Positions 23,768 to 32,700 of a stretch of DNA of 64,000 bases are shown here, piece after piece; position 1 is the first letter of the stretch; every line of letters begins with the position of its first letter. Below the pieces are notes generated by a model that was not told the origin of the DNA, ran no database searches, and was given only the letters and a program-made list of their open reading frames with translations. Made by a program: the position numbers and the translations under genes. The DNA comes from Heligmosomoides polygyrus polygyrus (lineage: Eukaryota > Nematoda > Chromadorea > Rhabditida > Heligmosomidae): assembly GCA_947396885.1 (NCBI GenBank), contig OX377202.1, forward strand, positions 74,682,643 through 74,746,642, in the 5' to 3' direction.

Positions 23768-26700
23768 GACGACGGGAAATCGAAACGTCAGTTCATTGGG
23801 TAGAGAAACTTCCAAAAGAATTTTGCAGCTTAAAACATCCAGTGAAAGTTGAACAACTGATGAAACCTTCGAGATCGTCTCACAAATCTCGCTATTAAGG
23901 ATGCTACCTCTTGACAGCAGCGGAAGATGTCTTTTAAGTGTTCTCCTGTGGTTGCTCGAATTCACTAGGCAGACGATAAAGTCCAACTGTTATAAGAAGC
24001 AGACCGTAGAATGTTCCCTACATCACTTCTGAGCTGCGGCCGTGGCTGCCATGGCTAAAAATAAAGAAGATCTTGCCTATGTCATAGCGCACCAACTGAA
24101 CTGTCGCGATGTGCTTTTTTATTGGTGGAGGTAGCTTTCAAAGTTTATCATAAGTTTTAGTGATAACATGATCAGTGTGTAATTCGTCCTCATTCGTACC
24201 GGAGCTTAGAACATAGAACGTAGAACATTATGTTTGAAAAACCCTGGGAAGCGTTTTTGTAGGACTGAATGGCGCAGCGATCAGGACTCTCAGTGTTTTC
24301 AAGCCGTTTATCAGTTTTCTGCAAGCGCGTCTTGTTAATAAAAACAATTTATTCGACTAGACTCCGTTGTGACTCAGTGCGGAATAGATTATCGGGTATC
24401 AAAGAACTCATTATTTCTGTTCGCTTTCTTGTTCATTCTCAAACTTTGTACAAAAATTGTAGTAGGAATCGGAATACGTCATACAATTAGCAGAAACGCT
24501 ACCAGATGAAATAAAATTCCCGACAATCGCTACGATACTTACTTACTTTGATACCTCGAATGGTCGTCTGCACTGGTCGTGCGCCCCCCCCCCCAACGCA
24601 GTCGTCATTCGTTTCTTTCTCTTGCAGTCGTCATCCATGATGTTCGTATAGCTCGATTGGAACGAAGACCACGACCGTCAGCCGATTCTGAATTAGAATT
24701 TGGTAACGAATGCTGCCTTTTGATGATTTCGACGACTACATCTGACTATTTCGTTGGAGGTCTTCCTCGAGGACGCTTGCACCCTCTTGGAGTCCACTCG
24801 TCTGTTGTTCTTGTCCTTGTCCGTCCATACTTCGCATAATATGACCGGCCCATCGGTGCTTCATCTTCGAAGTGTATTCCGCCGGGATTCTTAGTCGTGA
24901 CATCATGCGTAAGTCGGATCTGTGAAGGCCAGTTGGTTTTGCGATAACCGGCTGAACTTGAGAAGACATCTTTCGAGCGCTCTGTGAGTAGTACGCAAGG
25001 ACTTTAACGTGGACATAGCGCCAGGATTTTCGGCGGCGAACCATAGCGCAGGGAGTACGGTTGAATCGAACAGGTAGAGGCGTAGATCGGGATCTGACAA
25101 GGAGAGCCTCCGGGGTAGCGGTGAGCTTTTGCGATGCAACTTTTGCTGGATGTAGGATCTCGTGTGGGACGTTTGTGGTAGCGGGGTCTCTCGGGTGCAC
25201 CGAACGGGTTTGATGGTTCGGTCCCCGGTGTCGTCGTCGTGTTTTTGCACACATCGGATCGCTATTATTATGGGCTTGCATGACCACGGGAGTCAGTTTC
25301 TATACGATTAATCGCTCTGGTATTCCGCCCATGTCTGGCATACGCTTGGGTGACGGCTCGATATGTTGATGATCACCCGGGCCCGTTCTCTACGCTTACC
25401 GATTATGCCTTCAACGAAGAAGAAGTAGTGATGACTTGTCAGGGAGAGAAACACTATTCATCCCCAGCGTTTGTAAGATGCTGCTGGTGTGATAAGCGAT
25501 TGCGTTTTAAATGCTTCATGGTTCAATATCATAATTGTCTATTATCCTTTCCAGCAATAAACACGGCTACTTGATGTGAGCAAGAATTTTTTTTTATGTT
25601 AGCGATCCAATATAGAATGATACAGTGCAAGTACGATCCATTGAGATATAACTCAAACGAAAGCCCAAAAGGCTAGGTTTAAATACTAAAAGCATTAATC
25701 GTGTACAAATTGATCCCTGTATCACGCAAGCACGTAATAATAACGACTCAGGATCTATCCTAGTCCGTGGGGGGCACATAATTAAAAAGTATTATATGTA
25801 ACAAATTCACTTGAGGCTTACCGAGCGGCTCCTATAGAACAACATAGATCCTAAACAAGAGAAAGTCACAAACAAAAAAAAAAGATAAATTGCATTTGTT
25901 GCTGTTGTAAGCCGGCAAAGCTGCCTGCCCTCCTTACCCTATTGGGTCCTGATGATAACATGTCAGGCAGCGATAAGCACGCGGCATGCGGCTTCATGCG
26001 CCCTATTCACCACGTTAAGTCCTGGTTATAACATGTCAGTCGGCGGTCAGTACGCGGCATGCCTCCATTCCGTCGCTCTTTGCCCGCCGAGACGGTTGAA
26101 AACCGATTTTTTTATTTTTTTTGTTCGTTCGTTTTTGGTTTCTTTTAAATCGGTTCCCACCCGTTCTCTAGAAGCAGCTCGGTAAGCCTCCATTCATTTC
26201 GTTACCTACTTTTTAGTTATGTATCCCATGGACTAGGATAGATCCACAACTCGATCTGCGCAGAAACATTGGCGACACCGGGGACCGAACCATCAAACCC
26301 ACTCGGTGCGCCCGAGAGGCGGCCCCGCTACCACAACGCCAACCGACCGTCGGGTTGGATGGCAGCAGGGCGCCATGAACTTCGCGCTCACCAGTCCACA
26401 CGTTTTTTTTCGATCACAGAAGAGCATACCGAAAAGTAGCTATGGTTTTGGACTCCCCACACGGTACCCTACATCCTTTAATAATTGCATCACAAAAGCT
26501 CACTGCCACTCCGGAGGCTCTCTTTGCGAGTGTTGTTTGGTGGCCTCTTTGAGAGACCCATAGGCTGACCACGCCGCTTTTCTCCTTCTCAATAATTATT
26601 CCTTCATATATGACATACGTGTTGTTTCCGTTAAAGAAGAGCCATCAATGTTGATCTGGTCTCTTTCGCTCCTGGCGTTCTTCATGAACTGTGTCTTCTT

Positions 26701-29700
26701 CCGGTTTATTCGCAATCCGATTTTCGTTCCTGCTTCGTTGATATTCTTCAGCATCGTCTCCGCTTCAGCGGTAGTCGTCGAGAAAGTGACGATGTCGTCG
26801 GCAAAACGAAGATTCGAAAGGAATTTTCCATCCACACAGGTCCCGTTTTCGTCCGAGTCGATGAGCGACTTCATCATCCATTGCAGGCCGGCGGTGAACA
26901 ACTTTGGCGAGATGGTGTCGGTTTGTCGAACGCCCTTTTCGACGGGGATGTTGATGGAGTGTTGAAACAGTTGTATCGTCGTTGAGCAGTGGCAGTAGTA
27001 GTCGGCCAGAGTTCTTACGTAGGACGGGTCCACTCCCTGGTCGACAAACGCTGACAGAATCGCATTCGTTCCCACGCTGTCAAAGGCCTTCTCGTTGTCG
27101 GCAAAGATTAGGATAAGGGGCAGGTGGTATTCTCGGATCTTTCCTAGTCCGGGGGGCCACATAATTAAAAAGTAAGTGACAAAATGGATTGACCCTTACC
27201 GCGCGGCTTCTAGAGAACGAGTTGGAACCTAAAAGAAATAACAAACAAACAAACAAACAAACAAACAAACAGAAAATAAAAAAAATCGCCGCGGTTTACA
27301 ACCGTCTCGGCGGGCAAAGAACGACGGAATGAAGACATGCCGCGTGCTGACCGCCGGCTGACATGTTATAACCAGGATCTAACATGGTGAATAGGGCGCA
27401 TGAAGCCGCATGCCGCGTGCAGACCTCCGCCTGACATGTTATAACCAGGATCCAACATGGTGAGGATGGCACACAATTTTGCCGGCTTACAACCGCAAGA
27501 AATGTAATTTTTCGTTCTTTCTTTGTGAGTTTTTATTGTTTAGGGTCCTGTGTAGTTCTGTAGGAGTCTCAAGTGAATTTGTTCCATATAATACTTTTTA
27601 GTTATGTGCCCCCCCCCCCCCCGACTAAGATAGATCCGTATTCTCTACATACTCGGTGACCCTCGCGACGGTTTGGATGTGGTCCACGCTGCTGAATCCT
27701 CGGCGAAATCCAGCTTGTTCTACTGGTTGCGCTTCATCCAATGCTCGCGATATGCGCTCAAGAATGATCTTCGTCGATAGTTTGTAGAGCACGCTCAACA
27801 AGCATATTGGTTGATAGTTCCTCAGATCTTCTCTGCCGCCCTTCTTGTGAAGAATGATGGTGCGCGGGCTCCTCCATTGATCTGGAATCCTTTTTCTCTG
27901 AAGATAGGACGTCATGCATGCTGCGAGAGTAGAGTGCAGGTGATGTTGTCCTGCTCGAAGAAAGTCGGCCGTGATGTTGTCTAGTCCGGGAGCCGTGTCT
28001 TTCTTCATGCTCTGTATCGTCTGTATCGCACCTCGTACTTCCGACGAAAGGACCCTTGGAGCTGTTCCACCAGCGGGGATAACTTGGTCCAGTACGGAAG
28101 TTTCGGAGCGGAGCAAACTGGTATAGAACCACTTTGCTATTGATTCCATTTCGAAGCGGGATATGGTGACGATACTGCCTTCATTTCGCAGAGTCGTGAA
28201 TGGAATGCTGTGATTGGTGAGGTCCCGACGACAATTCTTCAGACTTGATTTTTGCTGAGCGGCTTCCAGTATCTTTTTCTTCCTGTGTTCTTCCAAATCC
28301 TTCTGCAATGCCTTTCTGCAACTCGTGTTGGCCATCAGTCGTTCCAGGTGAGTTGCATTCGGATTGAGCCTCAATTATCTTCTTTCCTCGAGTAGCTTCT
28401 TTGTTGTTTTCGATATACGATCGAAGTTGGTTCTTCGTGAAATTAGCGCCAATTGAGCGCAAGCATGGAGGCATTTCAGCAGTAGCTCGTAGTCTTCTGT
28501 CGAGTCCTCCTCGATGCGCCAGTCATAGTGGGACAGCGATTCTTCCAGAATGGTCTCGTCGTTCACGACTTGTTTTCTTTCCTTTGAGAGGTAGCAGCTC
28601 TTCTCCATTTTATGATCGAACCTGATTTTGGTCGGAGGAGACGATGATCGGATCCAGTACAGAAGGAAGGTACAACGGAAGTGTACAAGAGGCACCACCT
28701 GCTGTTAGACATTATATCATTGATCTCCGCGTGTGTCGTGCCGTTGGGTGACTCCCATGTCCAGCGGCGATGTTCTCTTTTCCGGAATAACCAGTTTCCG
28801 TGGAATAGTCGAGCCGTGGATATGAGCCCAGCAAGATTCCGTTTTCGTTTCTGTCGCCAATCCCTGCTTTCCAATCCTGTATGTCCTCCCTTGCCTTTCC
28901 TAACCTAGCGTTGAAGTCTTCTATGACGAACTTGTAGAAAGACTTCTCGCTGCGTATTCATTTCGGCCTCATAAGCTGCTGATGTCGCTGAGTAGCAGTT
29001 GACGATGGAGATGTTTTTCTGGCGCGCTGGCAGGAGTCGAAGCACTGCAAGGCGAGGCGACAGATCTCATGCGAATCGACGTGTTGGACAATTGATGCGT
29101 GCACGACGAATCGAACGCCACTGACGTTTCGTGATGGAACTTTCTCTCCACGAATGATGAAAGTTCGATGCTTGAGTATTCGAACATCGGTAGATCTGCT
29201 CTTCGTTTCTTATAAGGCGATCACATGGTATTTTATGTGACTCGCGGAGGAGAGCTTCGAGGAGAGCTTGCAAATCGGCGTGGGAAGAGACGCACCTGGC
29301 GCTGTAGGTTGATAGCAGAAAACAGTCTCCATGGCGTTCACAAACGGTCCAGAATCGAAGGCGTCCTGGCGATTAGTTGGTTCGGCAGAATCGTTGTCAT
29401 CCTGAGATAGCATGGACAGTACGTTCCCAGTAGTAGAGTAGGGTCGGCTACTTCGCAAGGAAGAACGACCGATCGCTGATGCTCCACACAATTTCTTGTT
29501 GGGGGATTACTCAGTTCTTGTTCAAGCAGAGCGATGTTAGTCCCCTGATATCTGAAGGGCTATGGATGTGGAGCATCCCTGATGATGGTGTGGAAAGCCC
29601 TTGTGCGATGCCTTTCATTTCAAGCAAGCTTCTCAAGTAGACCTATAATTGTGGTGTAATCAATATACGTGATCACAAGAGTTTAAAAAATTCTGGAAGT

Positions 29701-32700
29701 CTAAGTTCCAAAATATGTGTATTGGGGTCTCCCTGCATGGCAGCTGCGCTATAAACGTGGATACTTAATAGTATCACTCTGCTGCTAAGTGAATACAAAG
29801 GCTTGACAAGGTTTGCTGTGCAGGGCTGGTAAAGTCTACTACAGCTCAAGCATTGGAGGACTTTCAGAGCTCTGGTGCTACGCGATGGAGCTCTGAACGA
29901 CCCCCAATGCTGATGGCTCACCTTATGGCAGTCTAGGGTGTATAGTACAATAAATAGTCGATGCTCTATTAAACGGGCAATTCCTGTATCGTGTCCCTGA
30001 TCCCTATATGCATGTGAAATGCTGTTTTCGTCAAGCACCTGATCACAATTTTCTTTTATGTTCCCTCATCCTCTTTAGACATGTCTATTGTTTTGTACAA
30101 TAAATAAATGGATAAAAATAAAAGGTTCCTACGAAGTTTGGGAAGCTTGAGAAAAGTATCATACTGAAGTTTTTTGGAGAATCTATAATTATGATACACA
30201 GAGTATAGCGTATAGCATCTAATCTATCTAGTCTAATATCACTTTCTGGTCGAATTGGACACATTTGAAACCAAACTGGACACCTTTCAAGCATGATTGG
30301 ACACTTTTGAAGCCGAATTGGACATGTTTAAAATATAATGAACACTCTTCTAACAAGGGAACTGTCTGAACGATACGCCGAAATGTCAAGAACGAGTACT
30401 GTAAGGAGAATCTCCGTCCTCCAAACAGTAACAGAACATGTTTTGTTTTGCGGAATCCTTGAGGCAAACGAGTGGTAGGGTGTAATGGTTAAGGGTCAGC
30501 AGAGCGTGTTTATCACGGCAGCGCAAGATATCTGTGTCGTATACTAGGTGGCGCAGTGGTAGAAGGGCTGCCTCATGTTCGTGAGGTCGGGGGTTCGGTC
30601 CCCATGCTACGTCGCGCTCTTGCTACTTTACCATAGTATCGGACTTCCGTAGAGATTTTCATATCTGAGCTTGCTTTTGGCTTCACAGTTCCTGCCCAGT
30701 GGTACTCCGCTGCAGCTGAAGCCTGGAATCGCGATAAGTTCACTTTCCTCAGTTCTCAAACTTGTATAGGATAACAATTCTAGTAAAGCCATGCCTTTTT
30801 CTCCGAAACGATCTGTCCTCCCGAAAACGTGATAGTGCCTTTACTGGTTAGTGGCGTCGTGACTCCGGCACAATCCTCTTCTGGTTGAAACTGTTGGTCC
30901 TCTTCCTCCACTACCTCCAACTTCTCCACTTCGTCGATTTCCAACTGTTGCAGTTCGAAATCCCGTACAATGCTTGCTATCCCTTCCGTCAGCTTCATCT
31001 CGTCTCTCGAAGGGACAGCATCCAGTGGGGATTCGCACTTCATTGTCAGTCGGAGAATGACCACTCGAGGGTTAGCAGACATTGTAGAGTCAGTGTTGCT
31101 GTGGTAAAAGTGCAAAAACGCCATGTAGCATGGAAACCGAACCCCTGACCTCACGAACATGAGGCTGCCCCTATACCACTGCGTCACCCAGTTCACGACA
31201 CCGGCATCTTGCGCTGCCGTAGTAAGCTCGCTCTCGGACTGTTAACCATTACACCCTCGTACTCGTTTGCCTCAAGGATTCGGCAAAAACAAAGCATGTT
31301 CTGTTGCTATTTGGAGATTCTCCCTGTAGTACTCGTTCTTGCCGTTCCGGCGTACCGTTCAGACAGTTCCCTTATAAGCAAGCTTAAAGTGAACATCTTC
31401 AAGTCCAAACAAGCGTTTATCACATTAAACTGCGCAACACGGCCAAAATAACTTTCTGTTCAAGGAAAAGTTCATATAACTTTCCTTGAAATTTTTATAA
31501 TTCACCTACCCCAATAAGTGAAACCACTGTTTGAAGTTTTATAAAAATTTTATTTTTGAAGATAAAGTAATGAATTAAATTTTGTTTTCAATTACATGAA
31601 GGAAGCACTCAATTAGTTTGCTAAGGGAAGAGATTGCATGTTTGCACTGGGTATAGCAATTTTAATTTGATTGATAGCAAAACAAAAATCTGTTTGTATT
31701 TATTAGGTTGGTGAAAAAGTCTTGCACCACAACATATTTTTTTCAAAATTTTATTGTTTCTTTTGTGAGCGACTTTAATCGACAAAGTAGTTACCATTTA
31801 CATCTACAACCTCCTCCCATCGGACGGGGAGATCATGAAATCCTTTCTTCCAGAATGTAGTCAGCTGTGACTCGAAGAAGTGCTCCACCTCGGATTCCAG
31901 TTCGGTTCGGTCCGGTCGTTGAAGCACCTATCCCTTAGATGTTGCTTGAGAGCTCGAAAGAGGTGGTAGTGCGATGGCGCAACACCTGGCGAATACGGTG
32001 GGTGGGGCAGCACCTCCCACATAAGCTCTTGCAACTTCTGGCGAAACGACCTGGGGGCGAGCATTGTCGAGAAGAAGATAAACATTCTTCCGTCCCCGCC
32101 ATTTCCGCGGCATGGCCTCGCTCAGCTTCTAAGGTTATGTAGCGTAGTTGTTCACTATTGTTGCGGTGCTGTCGTCAGGAAGCTCACGATAGAGCCGTCC
32201 TCGAGAATCCCATCAACAGCACAGCATTACCTTCCTCTGGTGGATGTCCGTCTTGAGGTTGTGGTTCTCCTTGAGGAAGCCACCGGGCCCTCCGAGTATG
32301 GTTAACGAGGAAGACCCAGGATTCATCTCCCATGACGAGATTCTCGAGAAAGTCCTTATTACGAAAACGAACAAGTAGAGACTAGCGATAGTCAGTCGCG
32401 AAGCCTTGTGCGAGTCACGGAGCCTATCAGCCTTCACTGCAATCGTAGTATTTATATGCCCTCAGAAGAAATCGCCACGTATGCGAAATACTCTAGAATG
32501 TTTGTGCTACAATTACGTGGCGCCAAACAGTCCTTGGAAGTTCCTGTTAAATCTTGAATATTTTTAAAAAATTTTGGTGCAAGACTTTCTCACCAACCTA
32601 ATTGTAGCACCGGTAAAACATAAAAGGAAGAACAGTTACAAAAAGACACAAATCCTCACATCGCTTTTTCCAGGATGAGTATTCAATCTGTCAGTCAAAT

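Larger units (their letters stand above)
24735..29495 (-). mobile_element. Old RTE-type retrotransposon split by two later insertions
   Basis: Read on the minus strand in order: endonuclease remnants (29490 to about 28560, with [21 protein letters not shown] and [15 protein letters not shown]), linker and RT fingers (28375-27640, with [16 protein letters not shown] and [16 protein letters not shown]), RT palm (27134-26580, with [25 protein letters not shown] and catalytic RFADDIV), then the C-terminal part (about 25100-24740, with [26 protein letters not shown] and [10 protein letters not shown]). Several frameshifts. It is interrupted at 27135-27637 and about 25104-26575. A clade distinct from the RTE at 7159 by sequence. 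It sits in ALKBH7 intron 4, antisense to the gene. Confidence 0.88.
30355..31380. mobile_element. Foldback element C with tRNA-like arms
   Basis: Arms at about 30355-30615 and 31120-31380 are reverse complements, with GAGAATCTCC, ACAGAACATG, CCTTGAGGCAAACGAGT, TAATGGTTAA and CTGCCTCATGTTCGTGAGGT as matching blocks. The ~500-bp centre contains a possible small coding frame (30780-31082, minus). Confidence 0.75.

Noticed and set aside
23518..23986. Open frames ending in long Tyr-Ile repeats
   Set aside because: Produced by the (TA)n microsatellite in both directions.
26220..26340. A functional tRNA gene in foldback B
   Set aside because: It has a B-box-like GGTTCGGTCCC but no pairing acceptor stem; it is kept only as a tRNA-like arm of the element.
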